Shown: positions 7,691 to 15,809, counted from the stretch's first letter. The stretch is DNA of 37,018 nt from Clostridia bacterium DTU025 (GCA_001513145.1 LFSP01000006.1:1-37018); one strand, 5' to 3'. Notes: generated by a model from the letters alone, not told the origin. Program-made: numbers and translations.

Positions 7691-8815
7691 CTATACGTTG
7701 AACCTGAACAACACCACATCTCCGTTCTGCATGGCGTAATCCCTTCCCTCGGTGCGAACCCGGCCCCTCTCCCGGGCCACCGCGAACGAACCTATGCTCA
7801 ACAGCTCCTCGCTGGATATGACCTCGGCCCTGATGAAGCCCCGTTCCATGTCGGAGTGGATCTTGCCGGCGGCCTCCGGCGCCGTCGTGCCGCGGCGGAT
7901 GGTCCAGGCCCTGGTCTCCTCGCCCTTGATGGTGTAGAACGTGATCAGGTCAAGCACCCGCCGACCGGCCCTTATCAGCTCCGAGAGGGCGGACCCGTTC
8001 AGGCCCAGCTCCTGCAGGTATTCGCTGGCCTCCTCGGGGGCGAGCTCGCACAGCTGCGCCTCCAGCTGCGCACAGACCGGTACCACCGCATCGCCCTGCG
8101 CTTCCTGAACCAACGCCGCCACTTCCGGCACCATCCTGTCGGCACCGGCTATGCCCGCAGCCGTGAGCATCGCCGCCTCGATGCTTGCCTCATCCACGTT
8201 GGCCACGTAAACCAAAGGCTTCATGGTGAGCAGGAAGAGCTCTCTAGCCATGCGGAGGCTGTCTTCATGCAGCTGCGCCCGGCGCAGGGGCGTGCCCGCC
8301 TCCAGTGTCTGCCGGAGGTGACTAAGCACCTCCATCTCCAAGGCGTACCTCTTGTCGCCCGACTTCAGCATCGGTTCAACCTTATGGATCCTACGCATCA
8401 CGGCCTCTAGGTCCGCCATCACCAGTTCGGTCTCGACGACCCCCATGTCCCTCGCGGGATCGGTCGCCCCATCCACGTGAACCACAGAGTCGTCTGCAAA
8501 GCACCTGACAACGTGCACAATGGCGTCCATCTCGCGGATGTGCGCTAGAAAGCGATTGCCGAGACCCTCGCCGTGACTAGCCCCCCGCACCAGGCCAGCT
8601 ATATCCACGAACTGGATGGTCTCTGGGGTGATCCGCTTGGCGCCTGCCAAAGCCCCTATCTGCGGGAGGATGGGGTCCGGCACATCCACGATCCCACGGT
8701 TCGGATCGATGGTGGTGAACGGGTAATTGGCAACCTGCGCGTTTCCGCGCACGAGCGCGTTGAACAGCGTGGACTTGCCCACATTGGGAAGCCCGACGAT
8801 GCCGAGACTAAACAC
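7691..8815 (-). CDS. ychF: Redox-regulated ATPase YchF (Obg-like P-loop protein)
   Basis: Ribosome-associated P-loop NTPase of the OLA1/YchF group, which prefers ATP over GTP. The preferred start is GTG 8815 (MFSLGIVGLPNVGKST), as family members begin 3-5 residues before GIVGLPNVGKS; an ATG at 8833 would add six residues. G1 is at about residues 8-15. The usual NKxD motif is replaced by N206-V-D-E, the hallmark of YchF's ATP preference. The coiled-coil insertion lies around residues 130-200 and the C-terminal TGS domain at about 280-374 (LITFYTIKGEETRAW). It overlaps the DUF951 gene by 8 (or 26) bases, so the two are coupled. It is a Bacillus yyaF equivalent beside rpsF, which supports the identity. 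Confidence 0.96.
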   Translation of the reverse strand: MFSLGIVGLPNVGKSTLFNALVRGNAQVANYPFTTIDPNRGIVDVPDPILPQIGALAGAKRITPETIQFVDIAGLVRGASHGEGLGNRFLAHIREMDAIVHVVRCFADDSVVHVDGATDPARDMGVVETELVMADLEAVMRRIHKVEPMLKSGDKRYALEMEVLSHLRQTLEAGTPLRRAQLHEDSLRMARELFLLTMKPLVYVANVDEASIEAAMLTAAGIAGADRMVPEVAALVQEAQGDAVVPVCAQLEAQLCELAPEEASEYLQELGLNGSALSELIRAGRRVLDLITFYTIKGEETRAWTIRRGTTAPEAAGKIHSDMERGFIRAEVISSEELLSIGSFAVARERGRVRTEGRDYAMQNGDVVLFRFNV

Positions 8816-9035
8816 CTCTTCGGTCGCTCCCATCCTCTGCAGGCGCGACCAGCACCTCCTTGATGTCTTTGACCAGGTCGAACCTGGACAGCATCACGAT
8901 GCGGCCACATCCCTGGCACTTGATGCGTATGTCCGCGCCAACCCTGAGGATCTCCCACAGGTGGTTGCCGCACGGGTGCGGCTTCTTGAGGCGCACCCTG
9001 TCACCGACACGGAGGTGGATCGACTTGTTTGTCAT
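8808..9035 (-). CDS. DUF951 small protein with a CxxC motif
   Basis: 75-residue protein of a conserved Bacillota family of unknown function. It has a compact beta-rich start (VGDRVRLKKPHPCGNHLW), then C40-x-x-C43 (CQGCGR) with C22 as a possible third ligand, followed by MLSRFDLVKDIKEV. The cysteines suggest zinc or nucleic-acid binding, which is inference. Its ATG overlaps the stop of the mscS-type gene by 4 bases, and its end overlaps ychF, so all three look translationally coupled. Position next to ychF is conserved in many relatives. Confidence 0.85.
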   Translation of the reverse strand: MTNKSIHLRVGDRVRLKKPHPCGNHLWEILRVGADIRIKCQGCGRIVMLSRFDLVKDIKEVLVAPAEDGSDRRGV

Positions 9036-9970
9036 TCCGCACTCTCCCCGGGGGTTTCTTGCCCTCTGGCATCAGCCCCGCCTTCGTCATCTGCATCGTA
9101 TGATGCGGCCCCGAAGTACGCGGACTCTCCATCGTTACCCTTCAGGATTATGGTGCGTGGGTACGGCACTTGGATCCCATTCTCGGCAAGGATCTCAACT
9201 GTCAGAAGTTTCAGCGCCCGGCCCACAGCCCACTGCTGCATCGGCACCGCCTTTGCCCATACCCTCAGGGCCATACCGGCAGTGCCAAGGTCCTGCACTC
9301 CCAGCACACGGGGGCCTTCCACTATGTTCTCAATCTCGGACGCCCGCTCGTCGTAACCGCGCTGGAGCACCTTGATGGTTTGTGACGGGTTGGCCGAGTA
9401 TGGAACCACCACATCGAACATCACCCTCATGGACTGCCCTCTGTAGTTGGTAACACGGTCTATGACTCCGTTGGGTATGATATGGACTTCCCCGGCGAAG
9501 TCCCTCAACTTCGTTATGCGCAGGCCCATCTCTTCGACTATCCCACTGATGCCTGCTATCGTCACGTAATCGCCCACCGCGTACTGGTCCTCAAACAGGA
9601 CGAAGAACCCCGAGAGCACGTCCCGCACAAGGTTCTGCGCCCCGAAGCCCAGCGCCACGCCGACGATTCCTGCGCCTGCCACCAGGCTCGCCGTGTCCAC
9701 TCCCAACTCAGACAGGATCATCAGACCGCCTACGAAGTAGAGGGCGTAGCGGATGATGCTCTTCGTGAGAGACCGGAGCGTGCCGAGCTTGCGCTGGTCT
9801 CCCAGGAACTTGGCTTTGTCTCCGTTCCGCGGTTGAAACACCCGATCCACGATTTTCGAAAGGATGCGGCCTGCAACGTAGGCGCCGACGGCGATGAGGC
9901 CTATGCGTATGATCACGTCGGTGGCCTCTAGCACCCACGCTGCTAGCTCGCGATCGTTCGCGTTCGACAA
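9032..9970 (-). CDS. Small-conductance mechanosensitive channel, MscS family
   Basis: Membrane channel that opens under tension and releases solutes on hypo-osmotic shock. 312 residues. Transmembrane segments are at about residues 17-37 and 72-90, and the pore helix TM3 at about 95-125 (GAGIVGVALGFGAQNLVRDVLSG) has the Gly/Ala packing pattern of MscS. The MscS beta domain follows (EDQYAVGDYVTI, IPNGVIDRVTNY) and then an alpha/beta C-terminal domain ending in an acidic Gly-rich tail. The start is TTG 9970 behind GGGGGTG. It is the first gene of a coupled set with the DUF951 gene and ychF. Confidence 0.93.
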   Translation of the reverse strand: MSNANDRELAAWVLEATDVIIRIGLIAVGAYVAGRILSKIVDRVFQPRNGDKAKFLGDQRKLGTLRSLTKSIIRYALYFVGGLMILSELGVDTASLVAGAGIVGVALGFGAQNLVRDVLSGFFVLFEDQYAVGDYVTIAGISGIVEEMGLRITKLRDFAGEVHIIPNGVIDRVTNYRGQSMRVMFDVVVPYSANPSQTIKVLQRGYDERASEIENIVEGPRVLGVQDLGTAGMALRVWAKAVPMQQWAVGRALKLLTVEILAENGIQVPYPRTIILKGNDGESAYFGAASYDADDEGGADARGQETPGESAE

Positions 9971-10038
9971 GTTCCGTCACCCCCAAATATACCTGCTATA
10001 CTGTTTGACATCGCCCATCCTTGTCCTCCCCACAATAG

Positions 10039-10069
10039 AAAAACCCCTCCCGGCTCGTGCCGAAAGGGG
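10039..10069 (-). terminator. Rho-independent terminator after the holin-like gene
   Basis: On the minus strand an 11-bp stem (10069-10059 with 10054-10044, two G-U pairs) with a 4-base loop is followed by TTTTT. It separates the holin-like gene from mscS. Confidence 0.85.
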
Positions 10070-10103
10070 GTGCACAAGGGCACCTGCTGTTTCACCTGAA
10101 GCT

Positions 10104-10439
10104 TTACCGAAGAGTCGTTGGCACGAACATGTCCACGATGCCGATTACCAGCGCCGCAATGAGGGCTCCACCCACGGTTACCGAGAATCCCGTCACTATG
10201 AGGCTGGCCACGTATATAACCAGAGCCGACACCAGAAACCCGACGATCCCCCTTGCGTAAGGCGACACCGTCCTGCCCATTACAGCTTCTACCAGCCATC
10301 CCAGCAGCGTGATGACTATAGCAGCAACCACTGCCGTCGTGAACGAGGCGGTCATGAAGCCCGGTACCAGAAAGGAAACAAACATCAACACTAGCGCCGA
10401 CACGACTAGTCTCACGATGTGCCTTAACCACTGACCCAT
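10104..10439 (-). CDS. Small four-helix membrane protein, 'phage holin family' (PF04020-type)
   Basis: 111-residue hydrophobic protein with four membrane segments (about residues 8-27, 33-52, 63-83 and 88-107) separated by short polar turns such as GRTVSPYARG. The LVPGF and VTGF repeats after helices one and three suggest an internal duplication. The pattern matches a common bacterial family annotated as phage holin-like (YvlD type), whose members are chromosomal and mostly not phage lysis genes. Nothing around it is phage-like. The ATG lies behind GGGGGG and the gene ends at a strong terminator. Function unknown. Confidence 0.75.
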   Translation of the reverse strand: MGQWLRHIVRLVVSALVLMFVSFLVPGFMTASFTTAVVAAIVITLLGWLVEAVMGRTVSPYARGIVGFLVSALVIYVASLIVTGFSVTVGGALIAALVIGIVDMFVPTTLR

Positions 10440-10525
10440 CTGCTATGCCCCCCAACTCAGTGTGCTGGCATTGATAGCCTAATGCGGTTACAGTATGTCC
10501 AGCCAACGTGAGACTATCCCATTAT

Positions 10526-11521
10526 TCAGCATGCATCGGCAGAAACTAGCGCTCTTAAGTATCTGGCGGCATCCTCGGGTATGGCGGCGTTTATGAAGAC
10601 ACCGGTACCCATCTCGAAACCGCCGTACGAGACCAGGCGCGGCACTATGTCGATCCTCCAGTGATAGCTGGCGCAGGCGGCAGGGCCATCCGCAGGCGCC
10701 GACGTATGCACCACCAAGTTGAAGGGGGGATCGCCCCATCCCCGGCGCAGCCCATTCGCTATGGCTCGCAGCGCATCCGCGAGCAGAAGCGCCGAGCCCT
10801 GATCCAGCTGGCCGAAGGACCGGCTATGTGCCATCGGCAGTATCCACATCTCGAACGGCATTTTCGAGGCGAAGGGCGTAACGGCGATAAAGGCGTCGTT
10901 GGAGTAAACGATCCTGTTCCCGTCAGCCATCTCGTGCTCTATGAGGTCGCAGAGCATGCACGTGCCCCGCGACCTGTGATATTCCTCCGCGCGGATAAGC
11001 TCCCGATCCACCTGAGCCGGCACGAACGGCACGGCGATGATCTGGGAGTGGGGATGCCCGAGCGATGCCCCTGAGCCCTGGCCGTGGTTCTTGAGTATCT
11101 GGACGTACTTGAAGCGCGGATCGCGAAACAGCTGGTTATGCCGCTCTGCCCACACCCCCAGTACCCTGGCGAGATGCTCTACGGCGTAAGTGGCCAGGCC
11201 GTCATCGTGCACGGGGGACTCCACCACCACGTCGTGCGCGCCCACTCCCGTCATGGTCGAGTACGGGCCAACATGGCCCTCCGTGGGCGTGCCTTCAGGC
11301 GTCAGCGCCGGGAACTTGTTTGGCACCACGCGGATCGCCCAGTCGCATCCTAAGACGGCGTCTCCGTCCACCACCAGCACCGGGTCGGGCGTGCGCTCCT
11401 CGTTCCCCGGGCAGAACGGACAGCGCGACCGTTCCGCTCCATGGTCATGGGGACGCTTCGCCCTCTCCTGCGCCAGGATCACCCATTCACCGGTGACCAA
11501 GTTCTGCCTGAACTCAGGCAC
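10526..11521 (-). CDS. galT: Galactose-1-phosphate uridylyltransferase family protein
   Basis: GalT-class HIT-fold nucleotidyltransferase, exchanging UMP between UDP-glucose and a hexose-1-phosphate. The start is GTG 11521 (MPEFRQNLVTGEWVILA), behind AGGGGGT; the frame to 11587 runs on but shows no homology. 331 residues. Zinc ligands C34 and C37 (CPFC) and the active-site segment N145-H146 through H156-P-H158 (GHPHSQ) are visible; the second His is the uridylylated nucleophile in the family. A second Cys pair (CMLC) and a C-terminal GalT domain (YHWRIDIVPR) follow. There are no other Leloir-pathway genes here, so the sugar substrate may differ from galactose. Confidence 0.87.
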   Translation of the reverse strand: MPEFRQNLVTGEWVILAQERAKRPHDHGAERSRCPFCPGNEERTPDPVLVVDGDAVLGCDWAIRVVPNKFPALTPEGTPTEGHVGPYSTMTGVGAHDVVVESPVHDDGLATYAVEHLARVLGVWAERHNQLFRDPRFKYVQILKNHGQGSGASLGHPHSQIIAVPFVPAQVDRELIRAEEYHRSRGTCMLCDLIEHEMADGNRIVYSNDAFIAVTPFASKMPFEMWILPMAHSRSFGQLDQGSALLLADALRAIANGLRRGWGDPPFNLVVHTSAPADGPAACASYHWRIDIVPRLVSYGGFEMGTGVFINAAIPEDAARYLRALVSADAC

Positions 11522-11558
11522 ATGAACACCCCCTGTGCACCTTGCAGAAGTTCGCCAA

Positions 11559-11564
11559 TATAAT
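11559..11564 (+). promoter_or_regulatory. Isolated TATAAT in the galT/chromate-transporter gap
   Basis: A perfect -10 hexamer on the plus strand without a recognisable -35. It would place a transcript start near 11571, upstream of the small open frame at 11614. It could equally be chance or part of the minus-strand galT promoter (TATTAT/TATATT read the other way). Confidence 0.25.
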
Positions 11565-11613
11565 AGAGTGCCGCACGCACACGACACTCCTACTCAGCCG
11601 AGGAGGGATCAAC

Positions 11614-11703
11614 TTGTGGAGGCTGCTGGAATCCATCGCGAGCCCGTGGTTTAGGTGGCGAGGACGCACGTGCATACTGCTGATCAGGTCAGGGAGAAAA
11701 TGA
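11614..11703 (+). CDS. Possible 29-residue small protein
   Basis: A TTG-started frame reading MWRLLESIASPWFRWRGRTC and nine more residues, with an unusually good ribosome binding site (GAGGAGGG, 6 bases before the start). It lies on the plus strand opposite the general direction and overlaps the end of the downstream chromate transporter gene tail-to-tail by 20 bases. Composition is basic and aromatic; no family is recognised. A GTG two bases later opens a different, shorter frame. Support is only the ribosome site and the upstream TATAAT. Confidence 0.2.
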   Translation: MWRLLESIASPWFRWRGRTCILLIRSGRK

Positions 11704-12211
11704 CCGCCCCGAGCACCCCCGACAGCGCCAGAACCAGTATGGGGTCGAGTTTCGCCCAGAACATCATGGCTGCGGCCGCCAAACCGATGAGCAGCGAACG
11801 CACGTCCGAGTAGGCCACGCGGCTGATGGAAAAGACCGCCGCCGCGATCAGCCCCACCACTGCCGGTCGCATTCCGGCCCTGACGTGCGCAAGGCGCTGG
11901 TTCCCCTTGAGCCTGCTGGCCATGGCCGCCAGAGTCATCACGATCAGAATAGACGGAGTGATCACCCCTAGAGTAGCCACTACGCCGCCGATCACCCCTG
12001 CTAAGCGGTAGCCCACGAAGGTAGCAGTATTGACGGCGATGGGTCCAGGCGTCACCTCAGCGATGGCCACCACGTCAGTGAACTCCGCCAACGTGAGCCA
12101 CTGCTTCTCCTCGATGATGTACCTCTCGATGAGGGGCAGCATGGCATAGCCTCCACCGAAAGTGAACAAGCCCACCCTGGCGAAGGCCAGGAACAGCCTC
12201 ACGAGGATCAC
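11684..12211 (-). CDS. chrA: Chromate transporter family protein, second half-size subunit
   Basis: 175-residue membrane protein of the CHR family (short-chain type, one CHR domain). The start is GTG 12211, overlapping the stop of the preceding half (GTGA), behind GGGAGG. The family motif FTFGGGYAMLPLIER is at about residues 14-28, followed by TPGPIAVNTATFVGYR. About six hydrophobic segments are visible. It must work with the upstream half as a pair. Known members export chromate, but many Bacillota pairs have untested substrates, so chromate is an annotation by family only. Confidence 0.88.
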   Translation of the reverse strand: MILVRLFLAFARVGLFTFGGGYAMLPLIERYIIEEKQWLTLAEFTDVVAIAEVTPGPIAVNTATFVGYRLAGVIGGVVATLGVITPSILIVMTLAAMASRLKGNQRLAHVRAGMRPAVVGLIAAAVFSISRVAYSDVRSLLIGLAAAAMMFWAKLDPILVLALSGVLGAVIFSLT

Positions 12212-12801
12212 TTGGCCCCGCCTCCCGTCTTCAACGCGACTCCAACCATCGCAGCGGCGATTATCACCAGGGGCGGAGCCACCTTCAGAACCGCCACGGC
12301 CAGACACGCCAACGCTGCCATCACCAGGTCCAGCCTCGACCTCAAGATGGGCTTACCTATCCTGATGACCGCGGAAAGGATCAGCACGACTACGGCAGGC
12401 CTGACTCCGGCGAAGGCCGCCTGTACCACCCGCATCGACGCCACCTGTGAGAACACGGCGGCCACCAGCGTGATCACCATGATGGACGGCAACACACACC
12501 CCAGCGTCGAGACCAGCGAACCGATAGCTCCCCGCAGCTCGTACCCTACATAGGTTGCCGTGTTCACCGCTATGGGCCCTGGCGCAGTTTGCGCCACCGC
12601 CAGGACATCGATGAACTCATCGCGCGTAAGCCATCCCCGCCTGTCCACTATGTCCTTCTGGATCAGCGGGATCATGACGTACGCACCACCTATGGTGAAG
12701 GCACCGATCCTGAAGAAGGTCCAGAACAGTCCCGATAGTGAAGCCTGCGGTCTCTGCGCCGGTTCTGCCATAACGATTTCCGCCTCTGATCTGCCACCCA
12801 T
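12208..12801 (-). CDS. chrA: Chromate transporter family protein, first half-size subunit
   Basis: Membrane protein of up to 197 residues, CHR family, short-chain type. The motif FTIGGAYVMIPLIQKDIV lies near residue 35, then TAPGPIAVNTATYVGYE and about six membrane segments. Two starts are possible: ATG 12801 (GGGAGG 13 bases upstream) or ATG 12771 (GAGGCGG closer by), and the N-terminal ten residues are not conserved-looking. It is coupled to the second half by a 4-base overlap. The two halves share motif order but have diverged, as usual for paired short-chain transporters that form a heterodimer. Confidence 0.88.
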   Translation of the reverse strand: MGGRSEAEIVMAEPAQRPQASLSGLFWTFFRIGAFTIGGAYVMIPLIQKDIVDRRGWLTRDEFIDVLAVAQTAPGPIAVNTATYVGYELRGAIGSLVSTLGCVLPSIMVITLVAAVFSQVASMRVVQAAFAGVRPAVVVLILSAVIRIGKPILRSRLDLVMAALACLAVAVLKVAPPLVIIAAAMVGVALKTGGGAK

Positions 12802-12819
12802 CGCTTCGCGTCGTCCTCC

Positions 12820-13029
12820 CTATCTGCCCCGTCCCCTGGAACCGCCGTTCCTCCTCGTCATCCTGTTCACCGACTGCTTGACGCTGAGCGCGCCCGACAG
12901 CACGCCTAGCAGAAACCCAATGATGGCACCCCATGGCCTGCTGCTGGTTCGACTGTCAACATACATGCCGATGACGAAGCCCATAACCACCGTGGTGCCG
13001 AACTCCACTGCAAGCCACAGGTGGTTCAT
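12820..13029 (-). CDS. AtpZ/AtpI-like two-helix membrane protein
   Basis: 69-residue protein. The start chosen is ATG 13029 (MNHLWLAVEFGTTVVMGFVI), because the upstream extension overlaps the VanW-family gene. Two membrane helices (about residues 5-24 and 34-52) flank a polar loop containing YVDSR and RPWGAIIGFLLG. The glycine-spaced helices with a YxD turn are the pattern of the AtpZ/AtpI family, which assists F0F1-ATP synthase assembly or ion import. No ATP synthase genes are in the window, so the role here is uncertain. It starts 4 bases after the VanW-family stop and ends with a basic tail. Confidence 0.65.
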   Translation of the reverse strand: MNHLWLAVEFGTTVVMGFVIGMYVDSRTSSRPWGAIIGFLLGVLSGALSVKQSVNRMTRRNGGSRGRGR

Positions 13030-13033
13030 TTCC

Positions 13034-14437
13034 TCAGCGCACCCCCTGCGGAGCCGAAGGAGCCTGTGAACCTGAGGCAGGGCCAACTGTGATCACGGAA
13101 GGCTTCGGCTTGTACCTGTCGTTCGATATGAGCTCGCGGCTGAACTCGACCCCGTCTATCTTCGTTATCCTGTAGACTGACACCCGGTATCCGGGAGCGC
13201 CCTCCTCCGTGACCTTGCTGCTTCCAGGGGGCGCAGACGGGTCCACCCGCTGTATGGAACCGGGCTCTATCCTCTCCGTCACCTCGGTCTGGACGCTGAT
13301 GTCTACGCCCTCCGGCATGTCTCCGAAGATCTTCACCGTGATGGTATCGTCGTCAGTGCCGGCCTTGATCAGCACGTACCCTGACGTATTGTTGCGGAAC
13401 TTGAGGTCGATGGCGCCATAACTCACCGTGGCATCCCTACCCAAAGGCACGTAGGACACAGGCAGAGAGTGATTCATCCTCGACACGATCTCCAGCCCTG
13501 CCAGAAGGGCGGCATTGTACAACGTCGTCGACACCTGGCAGATGCCGCCGCCCACGCCAGGCACCAGCTCAGAGTTGACTATCACATCAGCCTCAAGAAA
13601 TCCCCTGTCCGCCGTCCTGGGACCCACCACGTCATTGAAGGAGAATACGCCACCGGGCGGGACCAGCACACCGTCGATATGGCGGGCTCCCAGCCTCACG
13701 TTGGTCGTCCGCGTGTGGTTCTCGGGATTGAACTTGGTGGTGAACCTGGCTACCAGCCTGCGCAGGCCCATCGCCTCAAGGTCTGCGGTGCTCACAGCCG
13801 GCCGGAGCACGTCCACCGGAAGGTCGATGATCCTGTCTTCAGGGTTCAAAGTGGCCTCGCGAAACCGCTCGGTGAGCTTCCGCACTATGAGGCCGCGCCC
13901 TTCGCTGGAAGGCTCAATGACCACCTGGTCGTCGTCGGTTATCGTTAGCCTGGCGTCGACAGGATCCCTCCGAACTTCGGCGGATATCGCGAACGACATG
14001 TCCGTGAGCCTCTGAGGGTCCACTGTGATTATCAGCGGGATCTCAATGCCTTCACGAGCTGCGGTCTTTCTCTGAACGTGCCTTGCCCAGAGGGAACCGG
14101 TCCTTCCCACCGCGTACGCGCCGGATAGCGCCGCCTCCACGTGGATCTCGGTGCCGACATCCCGCGGGAAAGCTATCCACGCCTCGTCCATGAGGCGCAT
14201 CTCCACGGGGCTGTTGATACACCTGTACGCGTAGTCCTCCAACAGGCGTCTTGCCTCCGCCAGGCTCAGGCCGCTGAGGTCGAAGCCTGCCACTGTGACC
14301 CCCTCGGCTATCGTCCGGTCGTCGAAGAGGACAGGCAGGGCACACCTGGCCGCGGCCGCGAACCCGACCACGAGGCACAGCGCTGCGATGATGGCCGCAG
14401 TCTTCAGAATGTTCCCCGTTCCACGCCTTGCGCTCAT
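13034..14437 (-). CDS. VanW family protein with G5 domain (YoaR-like)
   Basis: 467-residue, probably membrane-anchored extracytoplasmic protein. A single hydrophobic segment lies at about residues 12-32, followed by a peptidoglycan-binding-like domain at about 60-210 (GVTVAGFDLSGLSLAEARRLL). The VanW domain at about 240-375 (FNPENHTRTTNVRLGARHIDG, PPGGVFSFNDVVGPRT, GGGICQVSTTLYNAALLAGL) is clear, and a G5-like beta region runs to about 445. Known relatives are cell-surface proteins of spore formers; the biochemical activity is not established. It is the first gene of a minus-strand set with the AtpZ-like protein and the transporter pair, divergent from yyaC. Confidence 0.9.
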   Translation of the reverse strand: MSARRGTGNILKTAAIIAALCLVVGFAAAARCALPVLFDDRTIAEGVTVAGFDLSGLSLAEARRLLEDYAYRCINSPVEMRLMDEAWIAFPRDVGTEIHVEAALSGAYAVGRTGSLWARHVQRKTAAREGIEIPLIITVDPQRLTDMSFAISAEVRRDPVDARLTITDDDQVVIEPSSEGRGLIVRKLTERFREATLNPEDRIIDLPVDVLRPAVSTADLEAMGLRRLVARFTTKFNPENHTRTTNVRLGARHIDGVLVPPGGVFSFNDVVGPRTADRGFLEADVIVNSELVPGVGGGICQVSTTLYNAALLAGLEIVSRMNHSLPVSYVPLGRDATVSYGAIDLKFRNNTSGYVLIKAGTDDDTITVKIFGDMPEGVDISVQTEVTERIEPGSIQRVDPSAPPGSSKVTEEGAPGYRVSVYRITKIDGVEFSRELISNDRYKPKPSVITVGPASGSQAPSAPQGVR

Positions 14438-14497
14438 GACCTCAACGCTGCCTCCTCTTTACCTGCCTCTTCATCTACATACTCGTCTGCCTGGGCT

Positions 14498-14505
14498 CAT
14501 ATACT
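14498..14505 (+). promoter_or_regulatory. Possible yyaC promoter -10 region
   Basis: CATATACT lies about 52 bases before the yyaC start. It contains TATACT (sigma-A-like) and CATA (reminiscent of sigma-F/G -10 elements), with ACATA 16 bases upstream. yyaC is a sporulation gene in relatives, so a forespore promoter is expected, but the match is weak. Confidence 0.25.
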
Positions 14506-14556
14506 GCAACTGTCGGAACGGCTCGGAGTCCAATCTACAGAGATGGAGGCGCCGCA

Positions 14557-15171
14557 GTGGGATCTCCCGACAATCACAACGCATCGGCACTGCCGCTGGA
14601 CATGGCCAACGCCGTCTCCACCTGCCGGTGCAGGACGGCCCACGACACTCCCGGTGTCGGCAGGATCATCGCCGATGCCCTTCATCGCTGCCTCGGTCCC
14701 CATCCCAGATGCGCCGGAGGCCTTCTTCACATAATCTGCGTTGGCACCGACCGCTCCACCGGTGATGCCCTGGGCCCACTGGTTGGAACCAAGCTTCGCG
14801 CTTTCCTGGACCAGGGATACGACACGAAACTGTGGGGAACCCTTGACGAGCCAGTCCACGCGGGCAACCTCGCCCAGGTGCTCTCCGTGCTGGCCCTGGA
14901 GAGGGACCACAGGCACGCCGTGCTTGCGGTGGATGCCTGCCTCGGAAAGGTCGGCAGCGTCGGCCAGATCACCGTCAACTCGGGCCCGCTCCGTCCAGGG
15001 GCAGGAGTGGCCAAGAACCTGCCGCCGGTGGGCGACGCGCACATCGCCGGCGTCGTGAACGTAGGCGGGTTCATGGAGTACCTCGTCCTGCAGAACACCA
15101 GGCTGGCTACGGTGATGCGGATGGCCGATGCCATAGCCCGTGGCATTTCGCTCTACGTGTCGGGCTCCTGA
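14557..15171 (+). CDS. yyaC: Spore protease YyaC (DUF1256, HybD-like fold)
   Basis: 204-residue member of a sporulation-associated family related to the germination protease GPR and hydrogenase-maturation proteases. The diagnostic segment CVGTDRSTGDALGPLVGTKL is at residues 61-80, followed by GTLDEPVHAGNL, VLAVDACLG and GVVNVGGFMEYLVLQNTRL. The start is GTG 14557 behind GGAGG (7-base spacing). The first 25 residues are variable. It is the one firmly supported plus-strand gene in a long minus-strand run and lies close to the parB side of the origin, as in Bacillus. It overlaps the phosphoribosyltransferase gene tail-to-tail by 19 bases. Confidence 0.93.
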   Translation: MGSPDNHNASALPLDMANAVSTCRCRTAHDTPGVGRIIADALHRCLGPHPRCAGGLLHIICVGTDRSTGDALGPLVGTKLRAFLDQGYDTKLWGTLDEPVHAGNLAQVLSVLALERDHRHAVLAVDACLGKVGSVGQITVNSGPLRPGAGVAKNLPPVGDAHIAGVVNVGGFMEYLVLQNTRLATVMRMADAIARGISLYVSGS

Positions 15172-15809
15172 CGTGAGGCCCAGGCATCCTCCAGCATCTG
15201 CCGCACGTCGGCGTCGGTGAGCTGGGAGAAGTCCATGTAGAACTGACCGACTGATCCGAAGTCCGACGGCTGACGCAACACCAAGACCAGGTCGACGCTG
15301 TTTTCCAACCTGGGGACAACGTCTGCCGGACATACGGGGGCCGCGATGCATAGCAGCGACGCGCCCTGGCCCGCAAGAGAGCGACCTGCGGAGAGCAGCG
15401 TGTGTCCGGTGGCGATGCCGTCATCCACCAGTATCACATCCCTGCCTGCGAGCGAAGGCATTGGCCGCTGACCACGGTACTCGGCCGCACGGCGCCGCGC
15501 CTCCGTAGCTGCGGCCTGAATCTTCTGCTTCAGGTACTCCTCCGTAACGCCGTAGACGCGCAAGGCCCTGTTGTCGATGACAGCTACTCCGTTGACATCC
15601 ACCGCTCCCAGAGCTAGCTCGGGGTTGAAGGGGGCTCCGATCTTCCGCGAGACGACAATGTCCACATCGGCCCCGATGGCATCGGCCACCTCGATGGCCA
15701 CCGGGACTCCACCGCGGGGCAGCCCCAACACTATCGGCCTATTCCACGTGCGCTTGGCCAGGAGTTGCCCTAGCAACCTCCCTGCCTCGCGTCTATCGCG
15801 AAAAAGCAT
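15153..15809 (-). CDS. Phosphoribosyltransferase-fold protein
   Basis: 218-residue type I phosphoribosyltransferase. The PRPP-binding loop is VILVDDGIATGHTL (residues 125-138), and the N-terminal part has VLGLPRGGVPVAIEVADAIG and VSRKIGAPFNPELALGAV, features of a widespread family of stand-alone PRTases of unknown base specificity (not upp, apt or hpt). The ATG lies behind GGAGGGGGG. It lies 63 bases after the DUF4446 gene and its 3' end overlaps that of yyaC. Confidence 0.88.
   Translation of the reverse strand: MLFRDRREAGRLLGQLLAKRTWNRPIVLGLPRGGVPVAIEVADAIGADVDIVVSRKIGAPFNPELALGAVDVNGVAVIDNRALRVYGVTEEYLKQKIQAAATEARRRAAEYRGQRPMPSLAGRDVILVDDGIATGHTLLSAGRSLAGQGASLLCIAAPVCPADVVPRLENSVDLVLVLRQPSDFGSVGQFYMDFSQLTDADVRQMLEDAWASRQEPDT

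Noticed and set aside
7604-8410. 268-codon plus-strand frame opposite ychF
   Set aside because: Antisense of a strongly conserved GTPase family protein; product looks random.
10088-10103. TGTTTCACCTGAAGCT as a third parS site
   Set aside because: Only 13 of 16 bases match, and the symmetric centre CACGTG is broken; the two other sites are perfect.
10104-10439. Evidence of a prophage from the holin-like gene
   Set aside because: The family is widespread on chromosomes and no other phage gene is nearby; the only element signal is at the far left edge.
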